A DNA stretch of 64,000 bases from Streptacidiphilus sp. P02-A3a. GTDB lineage: Bacteria; Actinomycetota; Actinomycetes; Streptomycetales; Streptomycetaceae. The notes under the pieces are model-generated. The model searched no databases, was not told where the DNA came from, and was given only the letters and a program-made list of their open reading frames with translations. The translations under genes were made by a program, and so were the position numbers. Positions within the stretch are counted from its first letter, which is position 1, and the number at the start of each line of letters is the position of its first letter. Location: contig NZ_CP048289.1 of the NCBI RefSeq assembly GCF_014084105.1, positions 5,527,922 to 5,591,921 of the forward strand, given 5' to 3'. This document shows, piece after piece, positions 8,622 to 16,422 of this stretch.

Positions 8622-9332
8622 TCAACCCACCCCCGCGGCGCCCAGTTCCGCGTCCGCCGCGACCAACAGCAGCTCCAGCGCGTCCGGGTAGGCACTCAGG
8701 TTCATCCGCTCCACCAGCAGCTCCGCGCTGGCCGCGATATGAGGGTGCGTCACCTGCGGGAGCCGGGCGTAGGTCGCCTGCCAGACCTCCTCGTCGACCC
8801 GCTGGGCCGGCACCGGCATCGCGATCGAGGCCGCGTCGAGGGCGGCGAAGGCGAGGCTCTGGTCGATGAAGACGTGGTAGATCCGGACAGCGGCGCGGTC
8901 GGTGAAGCCCGCCGTGCGCAGCGTCGCCAGGATCGCCTCGTCGGCGGCCACCTCGTGCGGACGCCCGCTCACCCGGTTGGCGGTCAGCACGGCCGCCTGC
9001 GGATGGGCGAGGTAGGCGGCGTGGATCCGCAGCCCGAGGTCGCGCAGGTCGGCCCGCCAGTCGCCGCCGGGCCGCCAGTGCTCCATCGCCCGGCTCATCA
9101 GCTCGTCCGCGATCGCCAGGACCAGGTCGTCCATGCCGTTGAAGTACCGGTAGACCGCGCTGGCGTCGGCCCCGAGACCCAGACCGAGCCGTCGCGCGGT
9201 GAGCCCCTCGGCGCCGTGCTCGCCGAGCATCCGCAGCGCGGTCTCCACGATCAGCTCATGGCTGAGCACCTGGCCCTGCTTCGTCCGCCGCCGCCGCTGC
9301 CGGGCTTCCCCCGGCACCACTGTCTTCGCCAT
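8622..9332 (-). CDS. TetR-family regulator
   Basis: The 236-residue protein has a basic N-terminus and a TetR DNA-binding helix-turn-helix (ALRMLGEHGAEGLTARRLG followed by DASAVYRYF), then an all-helical ligand-binding C-terminal domain of TetR_C type. It is transcribed divergently from the saccharopine-dehydrogenase-like gene at 9445, 112 bases away, so that enzyme gene is its most likely target along with itself. It could also affect the downstream Rieske gene. The ligand is unknown. Confidence 0.88.
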   Translation of the reverse strand: MAKTVVPGEARQRRRRTKQGQVLSHELIVETALRMLGEHGAEGLTARRLGLGLGADASAVYRYFNGMDDLVLAIADELMSRAMEHWRPGGDWRADLRDLGLRIHAAYLAHPQAAVLTANRVSGRPHEVAADEAILATLRTAGFTDRAAVRIYHVFIDQSLAFAALDAASIAMPVPAQRVDEEVWQATYARLPQVTHPHIAASAELLVERMNLSAYPDALELLLVAADAELGAAGVG

Positions 9333-9356
9333 GGTGCCCAGCCTACGGGCTTATGC

Positions 9357-9374
9357 CAACGCCATTGACGTTTG
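9357..9374. promoter_or_regulatory. Possible operator in tetR / dehydrogenase gap
   Basis: AACG and CGTT arms flank CCATTGA within CAACGCCATTGACGTTTG in the 112-base divergent gap. The arms are short, so this is only a candidate TetR site. Confidence 0.3.
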
Positions 9375-9444
9375 TCCGGCCCCGGCGTTTGATCGTTTGA
9401 GGGCGCGAAACCGCCCCAGCCCTCGGAAATGAACGGATGTCGTC

Positions 9445-10674
9445 ATGCGCGTACTGCTTGTGGGAGCCGGCGGCGTGGGAACCGCGATCACCCGGATCGC
9501 CGCCCGCCGGTCCTTCTTCGACCACCTGGTGGTCGCCGACTACGACCTCTCCCGGGCCGAGGCGGCCGTGGCGGCCCTGGTCGAGCGCGATCCGCAGGAG
9601 AGCCGCTTCAGCGCCGCCCGGATCGATGCCTCCGACCAGGACGCGGTCGCCGCGCTGCTGACCGCCGAGCGCTGCGACGTGCTGATGAACGCGACCGACC
9701 CGCGCTTCGTGCTGCCGCTGTTCGAGGCCGCGCTCGCGGCGGACGCGCACTACCTGGACATGGCCATGTCCCTGTCGCATCCGCACCCGGAGCAGCCGTA
9801 CCGGCTGTGCGGGGTCAAGCTCGGCGACGGGCAGTTCGAGCGGGCCGACGCGTGGGAGAAGTCCGGGCGGCTGGCCCTGGTCGGCATGGGCGTGGAGCCC
9901 GGCCTGTCGGACGTCTTCGCCCGCTACGCGGCGGACGAGCTGTTCGACGAGATCGAGGAGATCGGCATCCGCGACGGCGCCAACCTGACCGTCGAGGGCT
10001 ACGACTTCGCGCCGTCGTTCAGCATCTGGACCACCATCGAGGAGTGCCTGAACCCGCCGGTGGTCTACGAGGCCGACCGGGGCTGGTTCACCACCGCGCC
10101 GTTCAGCGAGCCGGAGGTGTTCGACTTCCCCGAGGGCATCGGGCCGGTGGAGTGCGTCAACGTGGAGCACGAGGAGGTGCTGCTGGTGCCGCGCTGGGTG
10201 GACGCCAAGCGGGTCACCTTCAAGTACGGGCTCGGCGACGACTTCATCGAGAAGCTGAAGACCCTGCACACCCTGGGACTGGACCGGACCACCCCGCTGA
10301 CCGTGCCCAGCGCGGGCGGGCCGGTCCAGGTCTCGCCGAGGGACGTGGTGGCGGCGGCGCTGCCCGACCCGGCCGGGCTGGGCGACCGGATGCACGGCAA
10401 GACCTGCGCGGGCACCTGGGTCAAGGGCGTCAAGGACGGCGACCCGCGCGAGGTGTACCTCTACCACGTGGTGGACAACCAGTGGTCGATGCGGGAGTAC
10501 GGCTCGCAGGCGGTGGTCTGGCAGACCGCGATCAACCCGGTGATCGCGCTGGAGCTGCTGGCCACCGGTGTCTGGTCCGGTGCGGGCGTGCTCGGTCCGG
10601 AGGCGCTGCCGCCGAAGCCCTTCCTTGACCTGCTCGTCGCCTACGGCTCGCCCTGGGGCCAGCGCGAGCAGTAA
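9445..10674 (+). CDS. Saccharopine dehydrogenase-like NAD(P) oxidoreductase
   Basis: The 409-residue protein starts MRVLLVGAGGVGTAI at 9445, a dinucleotide-binding GxGxxG loop, followed by VVADYDLSRAE with the acidic residue that ends the second strand. DVLMNATDPRFVLPLFEA and YLDMAMS belong to the saccharopine-dehydrogenase Rossmann fold. The C-terminal half holds the family's dimerisation and catalytic domain (GMGVEPGLSDVFARY). The family includes lysine-pathway enzymes and many of unknown substrate. Divergence from a TetR gene suggests substrate-induced expression. A strong terminator lies directly after the stop. The reaction is inferred only as NAD(P)-dependent. Confidence 0.85.
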   Translation: MRVLLVGAGGVGTAITRIAARRSFFDHLVVADYDLSRAEAAVAALVERDPQESRFSAARIDASDQDAVAALLTAERCDVLMNATDPRFVLPLFEAALAADAHYLDMAMSLSHPHPEQPYRLCGVKLGDGQFERADAWEKSGRLALVGMGVEPGLSDVFARYAADELFDEIEEIGIRDGANLTVEGYDFAPSFSIWTTIEECLNPPVVYEADRGWFTTAPFSEPEVFDFPEGIGPVECVNVEHEEVLLVPRWVDAKRVTFKYGLGDDFIEKLKTLHTLGLDRTTPLTVPSAGGPVQVSPRDVVAAALPDPAGLGDRMHGKTCAGTWVKGVKDGDPREVYLYHVVDNQWSMREYGSQAVVWQTAINPVIALELLATGVWSGAGVLGPEALPPKPFLDLLVAYGSPWGQREQ

Positions 10675-10681
10675 CCACGAA

Positions 10682-10740
10682 CGAGAGCACTGCTCGCGCC
10701 CGCAAGCGATCACCGCTCACGGGCGAGAGCAGTGCTCTCG
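10682..10740. terminator. Long hairpin terminator between convergent genes
   Basis: Nearly perfect 21-base inverted arms at 10682-10702 and 10720-10740 lie between the convergent dehydrogenase and methyltransferase genes. Confidence 0.8.
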
Positions 10741-10796
10741 ATGATGGCTGGTGCCCTCTGGCTGTCCTCGTGACTCCCCTGAGGTTGCCCCGAGGC

Positions 10797-11639
10797 TCAG
10801 CCCAGCTTCCGGGCCAGACCGCCGTGCATGTGCACATGCGCGTCCGGGGTCGCCGCGGCCTCGGCGTCCGGGTGCCACCGGTGCACCAGGCACACGCCGG
10901 GCTCGACCAGCTCCAGCCCCCGGAACAGCAGCTCCACCTCGGACCGGTCACGGATCCGCTCCGGGATGCCGCGCGCCGCGTAGGCGGCGATGCCCTTGGT
11001 GACCTCCTCCGGCGCGCTGTCGGCGGTGACCGTCGACAGCGCCAGGAAGCTGCCCGGAGCCAGCTCCGACATCAGCCCGTCGATGATCGCGTGCGCCGCG
11101 TCCTCGTCGGTCACGAACTGCAGCACCGCGATCAGGCTCAGCGCGACCGGCTGCTCCAGGTCGAGCGTGGCCCGCAGCGCGGGCGCGTCGAGGATCGCCC
11201 GGGCGTCGTGCAGGTCGGCGTCGATGTAGGTGGTCCGCCCCTCCGGCGTACTGGTCAGCAGCGCCCGGGCGTGCACCAGCACCATGGGGTCGTTGTCCAC
11301 GTAGGCGACGCGCGCGGTCGGGTCCACCGCCTGCGCCACCTCGTGCAGGTTCGGCGAGGTCGGCAGGCCGGTCCCGATGTCCAGGAACTGGCGGATGCCC
11401 TCCTTCGCCGCGAGGTGGTGGGTCATCCGGCGCATGAAGCTGCGGTTGGCCCGCATCGAGTTCGGCAGATTGGGCCAGACGGCGGCGATCTCGGCGGACG
11501 CCTCACGGTCGGCCGGGAAGTTGTCCTTGCCGCCGAGCAGATAGTCGTAAATGCGCGCCGAGTGCGGCACGTCCGTCCGCAGTTCCACCGACGGCTTGTC
11601 GTTCTCGTTCGGCTTCATCCAGTCCAACCCGTCAGCCAC
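10797..11639 (-). CDS. DUF574-family SAM-dependent methyltransferase
   Basis: The 280-residue protein is a paralogue of the product at 4971-5777. It shares ARIYDYLLGGKDNFPADRE, RQFLDIGTGLPTSPN and AYVDNDPMVLVHA, and a similar C-terminal LELVEPGVCLVHRW. The SAM-binding fold is clear; the substrate is unknown. I chose the GTG at 11639, which has AAGGG about nine bases upstream; the internal ATG at 11618 lacks a ribosome site. No partner gene is coupled to it, unlike the first copy. The upstream 745 bases contain no gene I can support. Confidence 0.87.
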   Translation of the reverse strand: MADGLDWMKPNENDKPSVELRTDVPHSARIYDYLLGGKDNFPADREASAEIAAVWPNLPNSMRANRSFMRRMTHHLAAKEGIRQFLDIGTGLPTSPNLHEVAQAVDPTARVAYVDNDPMVLVHARALLTSTPEGRTTYIDADLHDARAILDAPALRATLDLEQPVALSLIAVLQFVTDEDAAHAIIDGLMSELAPGSFLALSTVTADSAPEEVTKGIAAYAARGIPERIRDRSEVELLFRGLELVEPGVCLVHRWHPDAEAAATPDAHVHMHGGLARKLG

Positions 11640-12384
11640 GGTGCCACGCCCTTGCCACTCGAACGCCAATCCAGTGATTCCCCGCACACTTTAACCCCCA
11701 GAACAGAGCTGATCCCCCGTCATCCACGCCGCTCCGGCGCCGATCACCACTGGTAATCACCCGACCACGCGCCCGTACCGTCCGCGCGTCCACCCGGCCC
11801 GAATACCCCGGGCATTCGGGGCGCACTCATTCACATTCACGTACCTGTACGAATCATCAGCCCCCGATCGCCCGGTTTCCGGCTCACTGACGGGCCTGGT
11901 CCAGCCGCCGCCACCGCAGCGCCCGGCAGTCGGTGGCCGTGCTCGGATCGCGGTCGACCGTCCTGGCACGAATCACGTCCGCGGGCGCGGCACGGTCGAC
12001 ACGTCCGGCGGAAACCCCTATTCGAGGCCCTCGCCCGGCACCGGACCGACCGCTCCGGTCACCGCCCGCGCTCCCGCGCCGCATTCAACTCGCCCATCCG
12101 CGACCATAGTTCATCCGCACGACTGGCCGGATGCGACCGCGCGCACGGGACCTGCCACGCGCAACCGCCCCCGGGCGGACCCGCATCGCGTACCGCTATC
12201 CCAGTGCCATGTATCCCAGTGCCATGACCCGCCCCACCCGACCACTCCCCCTGTCGTACGCCAACTCCCCCACCGTGGGGGCTTATCCATCGACATTGCT
12301 GACGTAAGTCCGTTCAATTCCCCGCGGACATCACCAGATCCACCCCCGGATTCGACTGACGCGACTACCGGAGTTCCCGCCCGG
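11640..12384. other. Gene-poor intergenic stretch
   Basis: No convincing coding region lies here. Short open frames at 11757-11969, 11884-12084 and 12111-12542 lack conserved motifs and ribosome sites. Visible structure is a 15-base perfect tandem duplication (12197-12211 and 12212-12226) and a small hairpin with 6-base arms at 12267-12281. Confidence 0.6.
12197..12226. repeat. 15-base tandem duplication
   Basis: TATCCCAGTGCCATG occurs twice, head to tail, without mismatch in the gene-poor stretch. Its function is not apparent; it could be a replication-slippage product. Confidence 0.85.
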
Positions 12385-13110
12385 TCAGCCCGGCAGGTCC
12401 GCCAGCAGCTTTTCGGTGATCGCGTGCAGGCGGGCGGCGTCGGCCGGGGCGAAGCCGGCCGTGTCCGTCGGCACCCGGCGGCCCTCCCGTACCGCGGTGA
12501 GTCGCACCGGACGGTCGGCGTACATCCCGGCGAACCGGACACCGAGCGGGTCGCAGAGCGCTCCGCCGTGGCCGAGGGCGCCGGTCCCCGGGTAGTCGCG
12601 CCGCAGTTGCAGATCGTGCCAGCGGACCGGGCCGGTCAGTCCGGTCCCGCCGAAGTTGAGCACGACCGCGTTCCCGGACCGGCCGAGCTGGTCGATCAGG
12701 CCGTGGCTGAGCAGGTAGCGGCTGAGGTAGTAGAGAGCGAAGGTGCTCTCGCAAGCCGTCCGCGGTCTCCACCCGGGTCGACCGGTGGTAGCGGGCCCCC
12801 AGCACCAGCACGTCGACGGCCGGGTAGGCCTCGGCCACCAGGTCGACCACGCGGCGGTTCTCGGACACCAGGCCCAGGTCGGCCCGCACGAACCGGGCGC
12901 GGGCGCCGACCCCGTGGCGGGCGGCGGCGTCCAGGAACGCCCGGCCCTTCTCCGCGCTGGCGCCCACGATCAGCACCTCGTGCCCCCGCTGGAGGGATGT
13001 CGCAGCCCGAGCGACGCACCACCTCCGCCCGGGTCCGCTTGCTTTCGCTCCAGCGCACCACGGCCGACAGCGCCGTCTCCAGCCGTCCCAGCTCCGCGGG
13101 GGGGCGGAAC
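12385..13110 (-). pseudogene. Broken chimera: MarR fragment joined to frameshifted SDR
   Basis: Reading from 13110 downwards, the first ~35 codons match the N-terminal helices of a MarR regulator (LGRLETALSAVVRW, TRAEVVRRSGCD). No start codon is visible. At about 12990-12997 this switches frame into a short-chain dehydrogenase that lacks its glycine-rich NAD loop (LQRGHEVLIVGASAEKG, FVRADLGLVSENRRVV). A second frameshift at 12750-12755 (one extra base in GGCTTGCGAGAG) moves the sequence into ALYYLSRYLLSHG, then VVLNFGGTGLTGP, ending at the stop at 12385. The C-terminus also looks shortened between GMYADRPVR and EGRRVPTDT. No functional product is expected unless the frameshift is a sequencing error, and even then the missing cofactor loop would disable the enzyme. 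Confidence 0.75.
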
Positions 13111-13131
13111 CGGCGGCAGCCGCAGCCGGGC

Positions 13132-13677
13132 TCAGCTGAGCACGAAGTCCACCGGTTCGGACTTCCGCAGCGCTCGGCGCGCGCTCCAGGTCGCGGTCGG
13201 CGGGGCCACGGTGAGCACCGGGCAGACCACCCGGGCCAGCACCCGGCGGCGGACCGACCCGCCCAGCAGGCCGGTGAGCCGCCCGCGTCCGCCACCGCCG
13301 AGGACCAGCAGGTCCTCCGGCTCCGCCGCCAGCAGCGGCAGCGCGTACCAGGCGGGAGCCCGCGCCACCAGCGGCTCGACCCGCAGGCCGGAGGTCCCGA
13401 CGGTCGGCGGCTCCAGCACTCCCGCGCCCGGGCGCGGCTCGACCCCGAGCACCTCCGTCAGGACCTCCGCCAGCCGCTGCTGAGCCCGCCGCTGCCACAG
13501 CGCCGCCAGCGGTGGCGAGGGCGCGCGGGCGTAGGCGAGCTCGCCCTCCGGCGGCTCCCAGGTGTGCACCGGGACCAGCACCCGCCCACTGCGCCAGGCC
13601 TCCTGCACGCCCCGGCGCAGCGCCGCCACACTGCTCGGCGACATGCTCACGCCCACCACCACGCGCCCACCGCTCAT
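13132..13677 (-). CDS. Universal stress protein (UspA family)
   Basis: This 181-residue protein starts MSGGRVVVGVSMSPSS at 13677 with GGAGG seven bases upstream. The N-terminal strand VVVGV and the C-terminal ATP-binding motif G-2x-G-9x-G(S/T), seen as GGGGRGRLTGLLGGSV, identify a nucleotide-binding Usp domain. These proteins respond to stress or dormancy, but specific roles vary. The gene is divergent from the GlxA-type regulator gene with about 165 bases between starts, and its 3' end abuts the broken MarR/SDR locus. Confidence 0.85.
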   Translation of the reverse strand: MSGGRVVVGVSMSPSSVAALRRGVQEAWRSGRVLVPVHTWEPPEGELAYARAPSPPLAALWQRRAQQRLAEVLTEVLGVEPRPGAGVLEPPTVGTSGLRVEPLVARAPAWYALPLLAAEPEDLLVLGGGGRGRLTGLLGGSVRRRVLARVVCPVLTVAPPTATWSARRALRKSEPVDFVLS

Positions 13678-13841
13678 GACCGCACCTCCGATCCGCTGGT
13701 CACGGTGGTGCTGGGGATCAGGTGGGGGTCGGGGCGACTGGAGGGGCGGCTGCCGGTCTGCGTCATGGCAGTAACTATGCTTTGGGCAAAATACCGCCAC
13801 CAGTGGCACTTATGCCCTTGTCCGACAAGATCCTGCCATCT

Positions 13842-14822
13842 ATGCTCCGCCACATGCTGAAAACCATCGCAGCTGTGCTGATCGAGGGCTTCGCGCCGTT
13901 TGAGTTCGGCGTGCTCTGCGAGGCGTTCGGGATCGACCGGACCGAGGACGGGGTACCCGCGTTCGACTTCCGGGTCTGCGGCGAGCGTCCCGGCGAGCCG
14001 CTGGCCTCCAACATCGGCTTCGAGCTGATCCCGCCGAACGGGCTGGACGCGCTGGCCGACGCCGACCTGGTGGGTGTCGCGGCCGCCTCCATCATCGACG
14101 ACTACCCGCCCGCCGTACTGGAGGCGCTGCGCGCGGCGGCCGAGCGCGGCGCGACACTGCTGTCGGTGTGCAGCGGGGCGTTCCTGCTGGGCGCGGCGGG
14201 CCTGTTGGACGGCCGCACCTGCACCACCCACTGGCGCCATGTCGACGAGCTCGCGGAGCGCTTCCCGCTGGCGAAGGTCGACCCGGACGTGCTGTTCGTC
14301 GACGACGGGGCGGTGATCACCAGCGCGGGCACCGCCGCCGGGATCGACGCCTGCCTGTACCTGGTCCGCCGGGAGCTGGGTTCGGCGCCCGCGAACGCGA
14401 TCGCCCGGCGGATGGTGGTGCCGCCGCAGCGCGACGGCGGCCAGAAGCAGTACATCCAGGCACCCATGCCGGAGTGCACCGGCAGCCTGCAGGCGCTGCT
14501 CGCCTGGGCGCTGGAGAACCTGGGCGCCGACCACAGCGTGGCCACCCTGGCCCGCCGGGCCCGGATGTCGGAACGCACCTTCGCCCGCCGCTTCAGCGAC
14601 GAGACCGGCACCACCCCGCACAAGTGGCTCACCCAGCAGCGGATCCTGCGCGCCCAGCACCTCCTGGAGGACACCGAGCTCAGCATCGAGGAGATCGCCA
14701 CCAGTACCGGCATGGGCACCGGCGCGCTGCTGCGCCACCACTTCCGGCGGATCGTCGGCGTCACCCCGAAGGAGTACCGGAGCAACTTCGCCGGACGCCC
14801 CGCCCTCGCTCAGTCGAGCTGA
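13842..14822 (+). CDS. GlxA-type regulator (DJ-1/PfpI + AraC HTH)
   Basis: The protein has about 326 residues. The N-terminal half is a DJ-1/PfpI-like domain (AAVLIEGFAPFEFGVLCEAFG, then SVCSGAFLLGAAGLLDG with the nucleophile-elbow Cys, then TTHW). The C-terminal ~100 residues hold two AraC helix-turn-helix motifs (SVATLARRARMSERTFARRF and SIEEIATSTGMGTGALLRHHFRRIVG). The start is uncertain: ATGs at 13812, 13842 and 13854 are in frame, and I chose 13842. The family includes AdpA, but this protein is shorter and I do not equate them. The gene ends 13 bases inside the convergent HutD gene. Confidence 0.87.
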   Translation: MLRHMLKTIAAVLIEGFAPFEFGVLCEAFGIDRTEDGVPAFDFRVCGERPGEPLASNIGFELIPPNGLDALADADLVGVAAASIIDDYPPAVLEALRAAAERGATLLSVCSGAFLLGAAGLLDGRTCTTHWRHVDELAERFPLAKVDPDVLFVDDGAVITSAGTAAGIDACLYLVRRELGSAPANAIARRMVVPPQRDGGQKQYIQAPMPECTGSLQALLAWALENLGADHSVATLARRARMSERTFARRFSDETGTTPHKWLTQQRILRAQHLLEDTELSIEEIATSTGMGTGALLRHHFRRIVGVTPKEYRSNFAGRPALAQSS

Positions 14823-15391
14823 CGGAACGTCACCACAGCGGCCCGGCCGCGTACGTCGAGCGTCGCCGACTCGGTTCCGGTGAGCAGTACGGCGTCCAGC
14901 GGGCCCAGCGCCACCGCGCCGGTGTCGTCGTCGCTGCCGCGCAGTTCCGCGCCGCCCTCCAACACCATTGCCAGCAGCGTGACTTCGGCCTCACCGCGCA
15001 ACGGCACCGACCCGTCGACGACGTCGACCCGGGCGCTGACCCTTTCCCGACGGGTCATCACATTGAAGTCCACCAGCGGACCTTCGAGCAGTCGGCAGCC
15101 GGTGTCCGCGTCGCCGGAGAAGGCGAACGGCTGGTAGGGCGTGTCCACCCGCCGCTCGACCCCGTCCACGGTGAGCAGCATCCCGGCGCCCCGGACGACG
15201 GTGATCACCCGGTCCACTCCGGGGAAGACCGAGAACGGACCGCCCCGCGCCACGTCGGCCAGGCTCACCCGCCAGTGGAACTCCGCCAGGCCGGAGCCCT
15301 CCGGGAAGGCCGCGACCTCCCGGGTGACCCCACCGCCGTTCTTCCACGCGGACGCGCTCCGCTCCGCCGCCCGCAGCACCCGTGCCGCCAT
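14810..15391 (-). CDS. HutD/Ves-family cupin protein
   Basis: The 193-residue protein contains SASAWKNGGGVTREVA and FHWRVSLADVARGGPFSVFPGVDRV, the signature of the HutD/Ves bicupin family often found near histidine-use genes. No hut genes lie here. The ATG at 15391 has GGAG upstream; an in-frame ATG at 15424 lies seven bases after the upstream TetR stop and would make the pair tightly coupled. The gene probably forms a two-gene unit with that TetR gene. The HutD function is poorly defined. Confidence 0.82.
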   Translation of the reverse strand: MAARVLRAAERSASAWKNGGGVTREVAAFPEGSGLAEFHWRVSLADVARGGPFSVFPGVDRVITVVRGAGMLLTVDGVERRVDTPYQPFAFSGDADTGCRLLEGPLVDFNVMTRRERVSARVDVVDGSVPLRGEAEVTLLAMVLEGGAELRGSDDDTGAVALGPLDAVLLTGTESATLDVRGRAAVVTFRQLD

Positions 15392-15433
15392 CACCGTTCT
15401 CCGTTCCGAATTGGGACGTTTCATGACATTCCA

Positions 15434-16222
15434 TCAGTTCCCGGAGCGGGCACGGATGGAGTCGATCAGCAGGTCGACCGCGAGCTCGAAGTTGTCCGCC
15501 GAGTCCAGCGGCGGGATCTCGTCGAGCAGCGCCGCGAGGTTGGGGAAGCGGTCGGCCGGGAGCGCCCGGTACTCCACCTCCCAGGAGCGCAGGTCCGCCT
15601 CCCGGGTCGGCGCGTCCAGCGCGTGCAGGGTGGCCTCCATGCTGGCGTAGGCCAGCACCGCGTCGGCGAAGACCCGGTAGCAGCGGGCCGCGTCCCGGTC
15701 GGACAGGCCCGCGCGGCGCATGCAGCCGAGGATGTACTCGACCACCTCGAACTCGTGCTGGCGGCGGGCGGTGCGGGCGGCCACCAGCTGGCCGACCTGC
15801 GGGTGGGCCATGAACGCGCCCCGGATCCGGTGGGCCACGGCGCGCAGGTCCCGTGCCCAGTCGTCGGTGACCGGCAGCCCCCCGGCGGTCGCCTGGGCGT
15901 GCAGCGCGTCGGTGAGCGCCAGCAGCAGCTCGTCCTTGTCGCGGAAGTGCCGGTAGATCGCGGTCGGATGGGCGTCCAGCTCGCGGCCGAGGGCGTCGAA
16001 GGTCAGCGCGTCGATCCCGGCCCGGTCGCAGATCCGCAGCGCGGCCTCGGTGATCACCTGCTGGTTCAGGCTGCCCCGGGGGCGGCGCGGGCGCCTGGCA
16101 CGCGGCGCGGCGGACGGTGCGGCGGGCGCGGGAACGGCGGGTGCGGGCGGTGCGGCGGGGTCGGCCGTACCGGTCGGGCCGTCCGGCTCCGGCTGGTGCG
16201 TACTCCTACGGGTGGCCGCCAT
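15434..16222 (-). CDS. TetR-family regulator
   Basis: The 262-residue protein has an unusually long Pro/Ala-rich disordered N-terminus (~50 residues), then the TetR helix-turn-helix (ALRICDRAGIDALTFDALG, ...HPTAIYRHF) and a TetR_C-type ligand domain similar in style to that of the product of 8622-9332. It is divergent from the permease-amidohydrolase pair, making that pair its likely target. HutD is downstream on the same strand. The ligand is probably the permease substrate or a breakdown product. Confidence 0.87.
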   Translation of the reverse strand: MAATRRSTHQPEPDGPTGTADPAAPPAPAVPAPAAPSAAPRARRPRRPRGSLNQQVITEAALRICDRAGIDALTFDALGRELDAHPTAIYRHFRDKDELLLALTDALHAQATAGGLPVTDDWARDLRAVAHRIRGAFMAHPQVGQLVAARTARRQHEFEVVEYILGCMRRAGLSDRDAARCYRVFADAVLAYASMEATLHALDAPTREADLRSWEVEYRALPADRFPNLAALLDEIPPLDSADNFELAVDLLIDSIRARSGN

Positions 16223-16353
16223 CCTGTCCCGCTCCCTCGTGTCGTCGCGCTGCGCCGCTGTATGGATGCTATCCGCTACGCCCTTCCCGCCCGCCCCAGG
16301 CCCGCTGCCTGCGGGAACGTGACCGAACCGAGTTAGTAGATGTCATTGACTAT

Positions 16354-16368
16354 GAGATTGATTATCTC
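16354..16368. promoter_or_regulatory. Candidate TetR operator upstream of permease
   Basis: GAGAT-TGATT-ATCTC is a perfect 5-base inverted repeat inside the only AT-rich part of the 200-base divergent gap. It sits 55 bases upstream of the permease start. Confidence 0.45.
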
Positions 16369-16422
16369 CCAGACTGTCGCTCCGACGGGCAGCCGGTCCG
16401 TCCACCGTCCGGAGGAGCCCCC

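Noticed and set aside
11757-12542. Three short minus-strand open frames in the gene-poor stretch
   Set aside because: No ribosome sites, no conserved motifs, and composition typical of antisense or random high-GC DNA.
13842-14822. AdpA developmental regulator
   Set aside because: The protein is about 80 residues shorter than AdpA, and neighbours do not match the adpA locus; it is kept as GlxA-type only.
14810-15391. Histidine utilisation locus
   Set aside because: HutD-like alone is not enough; no hutH, hutU, hutI or hutG is present.
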